Source of the DNA: a bacterium
GTDB lineage: Bacteria; Pseudomonadota; Gammaproteobacteria; Burkholderiales; Thiobacillaceae
Reading direction: 5' to 3'
DNA: 64,000 bases
Assembly (NCBI GenBank): GCA_009772925.1
Contig: WOUQ01000006.1
Coordinates: forward strand, 1 to 64,000
Part shown: piece after piece, positions 9,033 through 20,126 of the stretch
Layout of the letters: each line of letters starts with the position of its first letter
Position numbering within the stretch: the first letter of the stretch is position 1
Made by a program: the position numbers and the translations under genes
The notes under the pieces: model-generated
The model's input: the letters and a program-made list of their open reading frames with translations, nothing else
Databases searched by the model: none
Told to the model about the DNA's origin: nothing

Positions 9033-9991
9033 TGATTGCTTTCGCTGTCCTGGCGGCCTTCGCAGTTTGTTGGCTGACGCTCGCTTGGCTGCTGCGTCGC
9101 GGGGGGCGCATGCCGATGGATCATCCCAACGAGCGCTCGCTGCACGCGACGCCGACGCCGCGTATCGGTGGGGTCGGCATCATGGCGGGCGTCGCCGTGG
9201 CGAGCCTGGTGCTGGCCGACGCGGGCCTGTTCCCGGTCATGCTGGGCGCCTTCGCCTTGGCCGGGGTGTCGCTCGCCGACGATGTGCGCGGCCTGCCGGT
9301 GCGGGTGCGCTTCCTAGCCCACTTCGTCGCGGCGGCGGGCTGTCTTTTTGTCTTGGGGTTGACCGGGTGGGCGCTGCTGGCGGGCACCCTGGCGGTGGTA
9401 TGGATGACCAATCTCTACAACTTCATGGACGGCTCGGACGGGCTGGCGGGCGGCATGGCGGCCATTGGCTTCGGTGCGCTGGCGGGCGCGGCATGGCTGG
9501 GCGGCGCGCCGGGACTGGCCGCCTTCAGCGCGGCGATCGCGGCGGCGGCACTGGCTTTTCTGCGCTACAACTTCCCGCCGGCGCGGCTGTTCATGGGCGA
9601 TGCCGGCTCGATCCCCCTCGGTTTTCTCGCTGCCGCGCTGGGCATTCTCGGGATACAACAAGGTGTGTGGCACTGGTCCGTGCCGCTGCTGGCCTTCTCA
9701 CCCTTCATCGTCGACGCTACCGTTACACTGGCGCAGCGCGTACTGCGTGGTGAGAGGGTGTGGCAGGCACACCGCAGCCATTATTATCAGCGCCTGGTGC
9801 GCATGGGATACAGTCACCGCCGTCTTGCCGGAGTGGCCTATGGCGTGATGGGTATGGCCGCCATTTCCGGCTTGCTGATGGAGGTCCGACCGGATGCGCG
9901 CTGGAGCATCCTGGTGGGTTGGGTCATTTTCTATACGTGGGCGATGCATGCCATCGATCGTCGCTGGGAGGCGCACATCCATGCGGATTAA
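9029..9991 (+). CDS. Polyprenyl-phosphate sugar-1-phosphate transferase (WecA/WbpL-like)
   Basis: A 320-residue multi-pass membrane protein of the MraY/WecA superfamily. Visible motifs are DHPNERSLH near residue 31, the catalytic NFMDGSDG near residue 130 and FMGDAGS near residue 188, with hydrophobic segments between them. These enzymes transfer a sugar-1-phosphate from a UDP-sugar to undecaprenyl phosphate and start glycan assembly at the inner membrane. WbpL uses the UDP-D-FucNAc/QuiNAc made by WbpM and WbpV, which fits the neighbours. Of two possible overlapping starts (9029, 9032) the first is used because it overlaps the previous stop. Confidence 0.87.
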   Translation: MMIAFAVLAAFAVCWLTLAWLLRRGGRMPMDHPNERSLHATPTPRIGGVGIMAGVAVASLVLADAGLFPVMLGAFALAGVSLADDVRGLPVRVRFLAHFVAAAGCLFVLGLTGWALLAGTLAVVWMTNLYNFMDGSDGLAGGMAAIGFGALAGAAWLGGAPGLAAFSAAIAAAALAFLRYNFPPARLFMGDAGSIPLGFLAAALGILGIQQGVWHWSVPLLAFSPFIVDATVTLAQRVLRGERVWQAHRSHYYQRLVRMGYSHRRLAGVAYGVMGMAAISGLLMEVRPDARWSILVGWVIFYTWAMHAIDRRWEAHIHAD

Positions 9992-11807
9992 CCCGCGCAC
10001 AACTCTGGTCATCCTGCACGACCTGCTGGCGGCAGTGGCGGCCTGGGTTGGCGCCTACCTGTTGCGCTTCAACCTAGGTCTGCCCGACGAATACCTCTCG
10101 GCCGCCCTGGCCACCCTGCTCTGGGTGGTGCCTCTGCAGGCCGTATTGTTCTGGTATTTCGGCCTCTATCGTGGCATCTGGCGCTTCGCCAGCCTGCCCG
10201 ACCTGAAGCGCATCCTGATGGCGGTTGCCGTTTCGGCGGTGGCGGTGCCGTCCATTCTGATCATGTTCCGGGTCGAGGCGGTGGTGCCGCGCTCGGTGCT
10301 GATCCTGGATCCCATCCTGCTGCTGCTCATCATGGGCGGCAGCCGCATGGCCTACCGTGCCTGGAAGGAGCACCGCATCGCCGCCCTGCTGCATCCGGAA
10401 ACGCGTCCCGTGCTGGTGCTGGGGGCGGGTTCGGCGGCGGACTTCCTGCTGCGGGAACTGGCCCGCAATCCTTCGGGCTACCGGGTGGTCGGCCTGCTGG
10501 ACGACGATCCGGCCAAGATCGGTCGGCGCATCCAGGACGTGCCGGTGCTGGGGGCCTTGCGGGAGCTGGAACATTGGGCGCGGCGCATGGAGGTGAGCGA
10601 CGTGATCCTGGCCTTGCCGTCGGCCCATCATGCGCTGCGCAAGCAGCTCACCGAGCTTTGCGGGGCGGGCGGCTTGAAGGTGATGACCGTTCCCTCCCTG
10701 GAGGATCTCATGGATGGGCGCGTGTCGGTCTCCGCCCTGCGCCCCATCCAGCTCGACGATCTGCTCGGCCGGGACCCGGTTGAACTCGACAGTGCGGGAC
10801 TGCATCGTCTGCTGACCGAACGCGTGGTGCTGGTGACCGGCGCGGGCGGGTCCATCGGTTCCGAGCTGTGCCGGCAGATTGCCCGCTTCCATCCGGCCCG
10901 TCTGGTGCTGGTGGAGATGGGGGAATACGTCCTGTATCAGGTGGAACAGGAGTTCCGCGCGAGCCATCCCGATCTGGCCATCGCCTGCGTCATCGGCGAC
11001 GTCAAGGATGCTTTCCGCATGGGCGAGGTGATGGCTTCGCACCGGCCCGATGTGGTGTTCCACGCCGCCGCCTACAAGCACGTCCCCCTGATGGAGGAGA
11101 ACGCCCTGCAGGCGATGCGCAACAACGTGCTGGGCACCTACGTCACAGCGCACGCCGCGCGCGCGGCGGGGGTGGGGAAGTTTGTCATGATTTCCACCGA
11201 CAAGGCGGTCAACCCCACCAACGTGATGGGCGCCTCCAAACGGCTCGCCGAGATGGTTTGCCAGGCCTTGCAAGCGCCGGATGGAACCCGGTTCATCTCG
11301 GTCCGTTTCGGCAACGTGCTGGGCTCCTCCGGCAGCGTCATCCCCAAGTTCCGGCAGCAGATCGAGGCTGGCGGCCCCGTCACCGTGACCCATCCGGAGA
11401 TCACCCGCTTCTTCATGTCCATTCCCGAGGCGGCCCAGCTGGTGCTGCAGGCCGGCCTGATGGGGCAGGGTGGCGAGATCTTCGTGCTGGACATGGGCGA
11501 GCCGGTGCGCATCGCCGAACTGGCGCGGCTCATGATCCGCTTGTCGGGCAAGACCGAGGACGAGATTCGCATTGAATACACCGGCCTGCGCCCCGGCGAG
11601 AAACTCTTCGAGGAACTCCTGGTGGACGCCGAAACCACCCTGCCCACACCCCATGCCAAGCTGCGCGTGGCACGGGCACGGGAAGCCCAAGCGGAGGAGG
11701 TCGACGCCATCCTGGCCTGGATAGGTAATGCCGAGACCGAGCCGGACGAGACGGTGCGGGAGCGCTTACGAGGCTGGATTCCGGAATACCGTCCGGCCGC
11801 GAATTGA
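9981..11807 (+). CDS. Membrane-anchored nucleoside-diphosphate-sugar 4,6-dehydratase (WbpM/CapD-like)
   Basis: A 608-residue protein. About four transmembrane helices span residues 8-120. A Rossmann-like domain begins at VLVLGAGSAADFLL (~140). The catalytic SDR domain has TGAGGSIGSE near residue 287 and NVMGASK near residue 414, i.e. the Ser-Met-Lys triad known for WbpM. It should convert UDP-GlcNAc to UDP-4-keto-6-deoxy-GlcNAc for D-QuiNAc or D-FucNAc synthesis. It overlaps the WbpL-like gene by 11 bp and closes the polysaccharide operon; the next gene is convergent and starts at the following base. Length is normal for the family. Confidence 0.9.
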   Translation: MRINPRTTLVILHDLLAAVAAWVGAYLLRFNLGLPDEYLSAALATLLWVVPLQAVLFWYFGLYRGIWRFASLPDLKRILMAVAVSAVAVPSILIMFRVEAVVPRSVLILDPILLLLIMGGSRMAYRAWKEHRIAALLHPETRPVLVLGAGSAADFLLRELARNPSGYRVVGLLDDDPAKIGRRIQDVPVLGALRELEHWARRMEVSDVILALPSAHHALRKQLTELCGAGGLKVMTVPSLEDLMDGRVSVSALRPIQLDDLLGRDPVELDSAGLHRLLTERVVLVTGAGGSIGSELCRQIARFHPARLVLVEMGEYVLYQVEQEFRASHPDLAIACVIGDVKDAFRMGEVMASHRPDVVFHAAAYKHVPLMEENALQAMRNNVLGTYVTAHAARAAGVGKFVMISTDKAVNPTNVMGASKRLAEMVCQALQAPDGTRFISVRFGNVLGSSGSVIPKFRQQIEAGGPVTVTHPEITRFFMSIPEAAQLVLQAGLMGQGGEIFVLDMGEPVRIAELARLMIRLSGKTEDEIRIEYTGLRPGEKLFEELLVDAETTLPTPHAKLRVARAREAQAEEVDAILAWIGNAETEPDETVRERLRGWIPEYRPAAN

Positions 11808-12767
11808 TCACGCCGCGCGCCGGTCCCGCTCGATCGCCCGCGCCGCCGCCAGGCCCTGGGCGATGGCGGTGGGCACCGAGGGCTGGGCCGATTCGGTGAG
11901 GTCGCCGGCGGCGTAGAGGCCGGGCACCGAGGTGCGCTGCCAGGCGTCGACGCGCACATGGCTGCCGGCGGTCAGAGCGGGCCGCAGTGCCGGCGGGAAG
12001 CGTTCCAGCACGTCGACATTGGGCCGGTAGCCATACATCACCAGCAGCCAGTCGAAATCCCGCTCCTCGTCGGACCAGCGCACGCGCAAGCCGTCGTTCC
12101 GGGGCAGGATGGCCTGCGGGCGGCATTGCGCGCGCAGGGTGATGCCGGCCTGATCCCGGCAGGCGGCGAGGAAGGCGGCCCGCGCCGAGAATCCGGCGCG
12201 GGTGCACACGGTTACCCGGTTGTCGCGCTCGCGCAGGAACAGGGCATGGTCCAGGGCATTGTCGCCGCCGCCCAGGATGAGCACTTCGCGGCCGTGGATG
12301 CCATCGCGGATGGTGGGGGAGAGCGGGCCGACGATGACCCGCGCGCAGGCGCGGGCCAGGGCTGCCAGTTCGGCGCTGGCCTGGGGCCGCATGCCTGTGG
12401 CGAGCACGATGGCGTCGGCGCGCAGGCTGGCGGGGGCGCCGTCCGGCCCGCCGGCAAGTTGCAGACGGAAGCGGCCACCTTCCATCTCGACCCCGGTCAC
12501 TTCGCAGCGAAAACGCGTGGGCACGGCCAGGGTGGCGAAATGATCGGCCATGCGCCGGCTCATCTCCTCCCCCGTTTCGCCGGGGGATCCCAGCATCCAC
12601 AGGTTGGGGTGGAAGTTGGCGCGCTGGGCGCCGCCCGCGTGATCGTCGCGTTCGATGACCACCGGCGCGAGGCCGAAGGACAGGCAGGCGTTGGCGCAGG
12701 ACATGCCGGCGGGCCCGGCGCCGAGGATGGCGACCACGGGTGGAGTGGGGGGCGGCTCCGTTATCAT
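11808..12767 (-). CDS. FAD-dependent NAD(P) oxidoreductase (thioredoxin-reductase-like fold)
   Basis: A 319-residue two-domain flavoprotein with AILGAGPAGMSCA near residue 12 (FAD-binding), ILGGGDNALDH near residue 165 (NAD(P)-binding) and a C-terminal GLYAAGDL motif. The active-site CxxC of thioredoxin reductase is absent, so it is more like ferredoxin/flavodoxin-NADP reductases or an uncharacterised pyridine nucleotide oxidoreductase. Substrate unknown. Its ATG lies only 23 bp from the divergent MidA-family gene, so the promoters of the two must lie close together or inside each other's 5' ends. Its stop abuts the WbpM-like gene. Confidence 0.8.
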   Translation of the reverse strand: MITEPPPTPPVVAILGAGPAGMSCANACLSFGLAPVVIERDDHAGGAQRANFHPNLWMLGSPGETGEEMSRRMADHFATLAVPTRFRCEVTGVEMEGGRFRLQLAGGPDGAPASLRADAIVLATGMRPQASAELAALARACARVIVGPLSPTIRDGIHGREVLILGGGDNALDHALFLRERDNRVTVCTRAGFSARAAFLAACRDQAGITLRAQCRPQAILPRNDGLRVRWSDEERDFDWLLVMYGYRPNVDVLERFPPALRPALTAGSHVRVDAWQRTSVPGLYAAGDLTESAQPSVPTAIAQGLAAARAIERDRRAA

Positions 12768-12790
12768 GCCTACAACCTAGCACAGCCATC

Positions 12791-14047
12791 ATGCCCGCTC
12801 CATCTTCCCCGTCTTCCCTGCCCGCGCCGGACGCGGCAGCCCTGGCCCACAGCGAAAGGCTCGTCCGGCGTATCCGCGACGAGATCGAAGGGGCCGGCGG
12901 CTGGATTCCCTTCGTCCGCTACATGGATCTGGCCCTGTATGCCCCGGGCCTGGGGTATTACGCCGGCGGCGCGGCCAAGTTCGGTGGCGCGGGAGATTTT
13001 GTCACCGCGCCGGAACTCACGCCCCTGTTCGGCCGTACCCTGGCCCGCGTGGTGGCCCAGGTCCTCGCCCGGAGCGGCGGCGACCTGCTGGAACTGGGCG
13101 CGGGCAGCGGCCGCCTGGCGGTGGATATGCTGCTGGAACTGGAACGGCTGGCATGCCTGCCGGAGCGCTATCTGATCCTGGAGGTGAGCCCGGATTTACG
13201 GGCACGCCAGCGGCAGTTGCTGGCGGAACAGGCCTCCCATCTGTTGCCGCGGGTGGCCTGGCTCGATGCCCTGCCGGACCGGCTGCGCGGCGTCATCCTG
13301 GGCAACGAGGTGCTGGATGCCCTGCCGGCGCACTTGCTGCATGGGTCGGCGGAGGGGGTGCTGGAACGGGGTGTGGTGTGGACGCAAGCGGGCTTCGCCT
13401 GGGCCGACCGGCCGGTGGCTTCGCCAGACCTGGCCGAGGCCGTGGCCCGGCTACCCCTTGCGACCTTGGCGCTCGACGGTCATTCCGGCGCAAGCCGGAA
13501 TCCAGAAACCAGCGCTGAGGGGACAGCTGCATACGCCGGTGTGACGGGGTCTTTCTCGTATCTTTGCGAAATCAACCTTGCGGCCCCCGCTCTCATCGCC
13601 AGCCTGGCGGACCGCCTGGAATGCGGCCTGCTGCTGTTCCTGGATTACGGCTATCCGCGCGCCGAGTACTACCACCCGCAGCGCCACATGGGCACCTTGC
13701 GCGCGCATTACCGCCAGCATGCGCTGGACGATCCCTTCTTCCTGCCGGGTCTGGCCGACCTCACCGCGCACGTCGATTTCAGCGCCGTGGCACGCGCGGG
13801 CCAGGAGGCCGGACTCGATCTGCTGGGCTACACCAGCCAGGCCAATTTCCTCATGGACGCCGGCATCCTCGAGCTGATGCTGGAAATGGAACCGATGACG
13901 CCGCCTTATCTGCGTGCTGCCACCGCCGTCCAGCGCTTGCTGCAACCCTCGGAAATGGGGGAACTGTTCAAGGCCATTGCGCTGGGGCGCGGGGTGGCGG
14001 GGGAGTTGCCCGGATTCCGGCGGGGAGACCGGCGCGCGGCATTGTGA
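12791..14047 (+). CDS. MidA/NDUFAF7-family SAM-dependent methyltransferase, with an in-frame repeat insert
   Basis: A 418-residue protein with PFVRYMDLALYAPGLGYYAG near residue 40 and the SAM motif LLELGAGSGRLA near residue 100. Late motifs are LFLDYGYPRAEYYHPQR and HVDF, all typical of the MidA (DUF185) family. The mitochondrial member methylates an arginine of complex I; the bacterial substrate is uncertain. Residues about 228-255 (roughly 13472-13555) are foreign to the family: the DNA there contains the palindromic GTCATTCC...GGAATCCAG repeat, read through without a stop. Start at ATG 12791. Confidence 0.87.
   Translation: MPAPSSPSSLPAPDAAALAHSERLVRRIRDEIEGAGGWIPFVRYMDLALYAPGLGYYAGGAAKFGGAGDFVTAPELTPLFGRTLARVVAQVLARSGGDLLELGAGSGRLAVDMLLELERLACLPERYLILEVSPDLRARQRQLLAEQASHLLPRVAWLDALPDRLRGVILGNEVLDALPAHLLHGSAEGVLERGVVWTQAGFAWADRPVASPDLAEAVARLPLATLALDGHSGASRNPETSAEGTAAYAGVTGSFSYLCEINLAAPALIASLADRLECGLLLFLDYGYPRAEYYHPQRHMGTLRAHYRQHALDDPFFLPGLADLTAHVDFSAVARAGQEAGLDLLGYTSQANFLMDAGILELMLEMEPMTPPYLRAATAVQRLLQPSEMGELFKAIALGRGVAGELPGFRRGDRRAAL
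13479..13505. repeat. Palindromic dispersed repeat inside the MidA-family gene
   Basis: A 27-bp near-palindrome with arms CATTCCGGC and GCCGGAATC. The same repeat type occurs at 26972-26996, 27416-27440 and 38771-38843, where it is intergenic. Here it lies inside a coding region and is kept in frame. The insert probably extends to about 13550, but its right edge is not sharply defined by sequence alone. Confidence 0.7.
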
Positions 14048-14056
14048 GCAGGTTTT

Positions 14057-14112
14057 GTAGGAGCCGGCTTGCCCGCGATATACCGGCCAATCGCCGGCAA
14101 GCCGGCTCCTAC
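14057..14112. repeat. REP-like inverted repeat
   Basis: Two inverted arms of about 21 bases, beginning GTAGGAGCCGGCTTGCC and ending GGCAAGCCGGCTCCTAC, surround a short core. This matches the general form of REP/BIME elements (GTAG-headed palindromes). It sits in the 93-bp gap between two genes whose 3' ends face each other, and could also act in transcript termination or mRNA stability. Confidence 0.8.
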
Positions 14113-14140
14113 CGGGAACCGACACACGTTCCGACCAGGT

Positions 14141-14590
14141 TCACCGATCCCGCCGCCTGCGCGGCTCGTAGTGGGCGACGGCGCGCATGATGGCGGAGTA
14201 GGGGAAACGCTCGACATCGCCGAACTTCGCGATGCCTTCGCGCATCAGCGCCGCCACGTCGGCCTCGATCTCGGCGCCCTGTTCGAGGGCGTCCAGCAGC
14301 CCCAGCACGCCGCCGCACTGGGCGCGGATCTCCTTGCCGAAAGGCCAGGGTTGCGCGGGGTCCATGTGCAGGGCGAAGCGGGCATTGCGGTGCAGGGCTT
14401 CGTGGAAGGCCTTGCAGGCGGCGTTGGCCTCGCGTTCCGAGCAGGCGATGGCCTCGCGTTCCGCCAGCAGCAGCTTGCGCGCCTTGAAGCAGGCGACACA
14501 GCGGGACAGCAGCGCCCGCTCGAAGGGGCAGGGCAGGTCGATCGCGGTTTGCCGCGCCTGCCGGTAGGCGTCCTCGTTGTAGCCGCTCAT
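14141..14590 (-). CDS. Conserved hypothetical protein, Cys-containing
   Basis: A 149-residue soluble, mostly alpha-helical protein with no signal peptide or membrane segment. The sequence is highly charged, with CPFERALLSRCVACFKARKL near residue 21 (three Cys in a short span) and AREAIACSEREANAACKAFH-like helices. I do not recognise a characterised family. It lies upstream of, and on the same strand as, the next small gene and secA, though with a 77-bp gap. Codon use is like the neighbours, so it is probably a real gene. Confidence 0.65.
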   Translation of the reverse strand: MSGYNEDAYRQARQTAIDLPCPFERALLSRCVACFKARKLLLAEREAIACSEREANAACKAFHEALHRNARFALHMDPAQPWPFGKEIRAQCGGVLGLLDALEQGAEIEADVAALMREGIAKFGDVERFPYSAIMRAVAHYEPRRRRDR

Positions 14591-14667
14591 GGATGGGGGG
14601 TGAGGAGGGAAGGGTGAGGGGTGGGGACGATTTTCCTACTTCCTACCACCCAGAACCCACGCCCCGA

Positions 14668-14895
14668 TCAGTAATCGTCCCCGGCCAGGGAAGCATCCAG
14701 TTCCCGGGGTTGCGACAAGGTGTCCTCGGCGGCGAGTTCGTTGTCCGCGAAGATCATCTTGATGGCCTGGCCGGCTTTGGGGTCCAGCTGCTTGCGCAGC
14801 TCGTTGGCGACGGCCTTGGCTTCCTTGAAGCTTTCGGCCTGGCCCTGCTTCTCCAGGATGTTCAGCGGGCCGATCTTGTAGATGTAGTAGGGCAT
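14668..14895 (-). CDS. Small conserved hypothetical protein downstream of secA
   Basis: A 75-residue soluble protein starting MPYYIYKIGPLNILEKQGQ, with a helical, lysine/glutamate-rich middle (ESFKEAKAVANELRKQLD) and an acidic C-terminus. No catalytic motif is visible. It lies about 100 bp after secA on the same strand, separated by a strong hairpin. Small proteins of this type are often annotated as hypothetical in betaproteobacteria; function unknown. Confidence 0.7.
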   Translation of the reverse strand: MPYYIYKIGPLNILEKQGQAESFKEAKAVANELRKQLDPKAGQAIKMIFADNELAAEDTLSQPRELDASLAGDDY

Positions 14896-14957
14896 GGGCG
14901 GGATGAATAGTTGACTGTCACGCTAGGTTATACAAGCGGGCGCCTCCCGGCAAGGAA

Positions 14958-14996
14958 GCTTTTCACCCATTCCCCGTCGGGGAGTGGGTGAAAAGC
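14958..14996 (-). terminator. Strong hairpin just after secA
   Basis: A near-perfect 19-bp inverted repeat (arms GCTTTTCACCCA and TGGGTGAAAAGC at the base) directly follows the secA stop codon. The stem is long and stable but lacks a clear U-run, so it may be a terminator or a 3'-end stabiliser. Confidence 0.65.
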
Positions 14997-14997
14997 C

Positions 14998-17733
<2,736 letters not shown>

Positions 17734-17756
17734 GAAAAATGAAGGAGATACGAGGG

Positions 17757-18269
17757 ATGGGCGGAATCGGCGAATGCTACCATACCCTCGCTTCCCCCTC
17801 TGCGCACTACGCTACCCGTAAAGCCTTGGCCTCGCGTCCCTTTCCCCTAGTGCGCCTGCGCGGTTTGCTGCAGGCCGATCGCTCGCTGGCCGTGGCCCTG
17901 CCCGAAGCGGAATGGCTGGCCGCCCTCAATCGCCGTTTCGCCGGCGTGGTGCCCAAGGCGGTGGCGCGCGCCTGCCGCGTGGCGGCCATCCAGGGCGACA
18001 CCGCCCTGGTGTTCTGCGCCAACGGCGCCGCCGCCAGCCGCGTGCGCGCCCAGGCCGGCGGCGTGGCGCGCGCGCTGGTCGCGGCCGGCGCCGCGGTGGC
18101 GACGGTGAAGGTCAAGGTGCGCGCCGACTGGTCCTTTCCCGCGCCACCGGAAAAGCAGGACCTGCCGGCGGCGGCCCTGGCCTCCTTCCGCGACCTCGAG
18201 GACCACCTGCCCGAGGGCGGCCTGCGCGACGCCGTGGAAAGGCTGCTGGCCCGCCGTCGCCCAGGCTGA
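17757..18269 (+). CDS. DUF721/DciA-family protein
   Basis: A protein of about 170 residues whose core ([20 protein letters not shown], then [19 protein letters not shown] and [17 protein letters not shown]) matches the DUF721 family. This family includes DciA, the ancestral loader of the DnaB replicative helicase. The C-terminal half lacks any obvious enzyme motif. ATG 17757 is preferred because AAGGAG lies 9 bases before it; the alternative ATG 17739 falls almost on top of the secA start. The true N-terminus could be further in, near the conserved block. Divergent from secA. Confidence 0.8.
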   Translation: MGGIGECYHTLASPSAHYATRKALASRPFPLVRLRGLLQADRSLAVALPEAEWLAALNRRFAGVVPKAVARACRVAAIQGDTALVFCANGAAASRVRAQAGGVARALVAAGAAVATVKVKVRADWSFPAPPEKQDLPAAALASFRDLEDHLPEGGLRDAVERLLARRRPG

Positions 18270-18285
18270 CGGTTACAATCCCGCC

Positions 18286-18849
18286 ATGATCCCGAGCTGC
18301 AACATTTTTCTGGTCGGCCTCATGGGTGCCGGCAAGACCACCATTGGCAAACTGCTGGCCCGGCAGCGCGGTCTGGAGTTCATCGATTCGGACCAGGAAA
18401 TCGTCGCCCGTTGCGGGGTGAGCATTCCCACCATCTTCGAGATCGAGGGCGAGGCCGGCTTCCGCAAGCGCGAGGCGGCCATGATCGACGAACTCAGTCG
18501 GCGCGACGGCATCGTCCTCGCCACTGGCGGCGGCGCCGTGCTGCTGGAGGAAAACCGCGCCGCCCTGAAGGCGCGCGGCACCGTGGTCTATCTGCGCTGC
18601 CAGCCGCAGGAGTTGTACCTGCGCACGCGCCACGACAAGAACCGTCCCCTGTTGCAGACCGACGATCCCCTGCGCAAGCTCAAGGATCTCTATGGCCTGC
18701 GCCATCCGCTTTACATGCAGGTGGCCGACATGGTGCTGGAGTCCGGCCGGCAAAGCGCCGCGCAACTGGTGAAACGCCTGGAGAACAGCCTGGATCTGGC
18801 TTCGGTGGGGGCGAGGCAGCCATGCGCCCGGCAAGCCGCGCTACCCTGA
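18286..18849 (+). CDS. aroK: Shikimate kinase
   Basis: A 187-residue P-loop kinase that phosphorylates shikimate at O3 in the aromatic amino acid pathway. It has LMGAGKTTIGKLLA (Walker A, near residue 12), IDSDQEI (shikimate-binding Asp), GEAGFRKRE, the ATGGGAVL loop and the RPLL lid region. Length is slightly above the usual 170-175 because of a short C-terminal tail that overlaps the next gene by 28 bp. In most betaproteobacteria aroB follows aroK; here a secreted beta-helix gene follows instead. Confidence 0.95.
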   Translation: MIPSCNIFLVGLMGAGKTTIGKLLARQRGLEFIDSDQEIVARCGVSIPTIFEIEGEAGFRKREAAMIDELSRRDGIVLATGGGAVLLEENRAALKARGTVVYLRCQPQELYLRTRHDKNRPLLQTDDPLRKLKDLYGLRHPLYMQVADMVLESGRQSAAQLVKRLENSLDLASVGARQPCARQAALP

Positions 18850-20126
18850 TCCTGCTGCTGGCCGGTCTGGCCGGCGCCGGGTGGGCGGCGGACTACCACG
18901 CCGGCCCCGAGGATTACCGCGCCCTGCTCACCCGCCTCGACGCCGGCGACCGCCTGCTGTTGCGCGCGGGGGACTACTCCCGCGGCCTGCCGCTGCGCAA
19001 TCTGCAAGGCCGCGCGGATGCGCCCATCGTCATCGAGGGGCCCGCCGAGGGGCCGCGCGCGCGTTTCGTCGCCCGTTCCGGCGCCAACACCGTGAGCCTG
19101 ACGGACGTGCGCCACGTGGTCATCCGCAACCTCGAACTGGACGGCCGCAACCTGCCGGTGGACGCGGTCAAGGCCGAGGGCCACGCGCGCTTCGCCCACT
19201 TTGTCACCCTGGAAAACCTCCATATCCACAGCCACGCCGCCAGCCAGCAAAACGTCGGCATTTCCAGCAAATGTCCCGCCCATGGCTGGGTGGTGCGCGG
19301 CAACCGCATCGAGCGGGTGGGCACCGGCATGTATTTCGGCGACTCCGACGGCTCCGACCCCTTCGTCGCCGGCCTCATCGAAGGCAACCACGTCAGCGAC
19401 ACCCTCGGCTACAGCTTGCAGATCAAGCACCAGAAGGCGCGCCCCGCCGACCTGCCGGAGGCGGAGGCCCGCCACGACACGGTGATCCGCCGCAACCTCT
19501 TCGCCAAGCCCGGCCCCGCGCCGGCGCCGGGCGAGAAGTTGCCCAACGCCCGCCCCAACGTCCTGCTCGGCCATTTCCCGACCAGCGGCGCGGGCAGCGG
19601 CGACCGCTATCTGGTGTACGCCAACCTGTTCCTGTACAACCCCGGCGAGTCCCTGCTGCAGGGCGAGGGCAACCTCGCCGTGTACAACAACCTGTTCATC
19701 ACCGACGGCCCCGACGCCATCCGCATCCAGCCGCACAACGACGTGCCGCGTGAGGTGCGCGTGCTGTTCAACAGCGTGCTCGCCGCCGGCAACGGCATCA
19801 CCGTGCTAGAGCCGGAGCCCAACCCGCACATCCAGTTGGTCGCCGGCAACCTGGTGTTTGCCGCGCGTCCGCTGCGCGGCGGCGCGCAGCATGAAAACCT
19901 GACCGGGAATCGCGCCGCCGCGGCGCGTCATCTCACCCAGGCGGACGCTTACCCCGCCACGCCCGAAGCGGCGGCGCGCGACCTCGCCCCGCGCGGCGCC
20001 GCGCCCACCCGGCGCCTGGACCCGGCCTGGTCGGCCGACCTGCCGGACATCGACCGGGATTTCGCCGGCCAGGTCCGTCCCGCGAACGCGATCGGCGCCC
20101 TGGCCGGCCCGCGCCCACGCCCATGA
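18822..20126 (+). CDS. Secreted right-handed parallel beta-helix protein
   Basis: A 434-residue protein with a cleavable signal peptide (ATLILLLAGLAGAGWA, cleavage near residue 24). Repeated short strands with V/I-x-N-x-L and N-N-x-F patterns follow (HVVIRNLEL, VVRGNRI, VIRRNLF, AVYNNLF), the signature of pectate-lyase-like beta-helices. Such proteins bind or cut polysaccharides. No catalytic triad can be assigned with confidence. It overlaps aroK and is itself overlapped by the VanZ gene, so the three may be one transcript. Its likely place is the periplasm or cell surface, linked to the glycan genes nearby. Confidence 0.75.
   Translation: MRPASRATLILLLAGLAGAGWAADYHAGPEDYRALLTRLDAGDRLLLRAGDYSRGLPLRNLQGRADAPIVIEGPAEGPRARFVARSGANTVSLTDVRHVVIRNLELDGRNLPVDAVKAEGHARFAHFVTLENLHIHSHAASQQNVGISSKCPAHGWVVRGNRIERVGTGMYFGDSDGSDPFVAGLIEGNHVSDTLGYSLQIKHQKARPADLPEAEARHDTVIRRNLFAKPGPAPAPGEKLPNARPNVLLGHFPTSGAGSGDRYLVYANLFLYNPGESLLQGEGNLAVYNNLFITDGPDAIRIQPHNDVPREVRVLFNSVLAAGNGITVLEPEPNPHIQLVAGNLVFAARPLRGGAQHENLTGNRAAAARHLTQADAYPATPEAAARDLAPRGAAPTRRLDPAWSADLPDIDRDFAGQVRPANAIGALAGPRPRP

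Noticed and set aside
11808-12767. Thioredoxin reductase
   Set aside because: Fold is similar, but the redox CxxC motif is missing at the NAD(P)-domain position.
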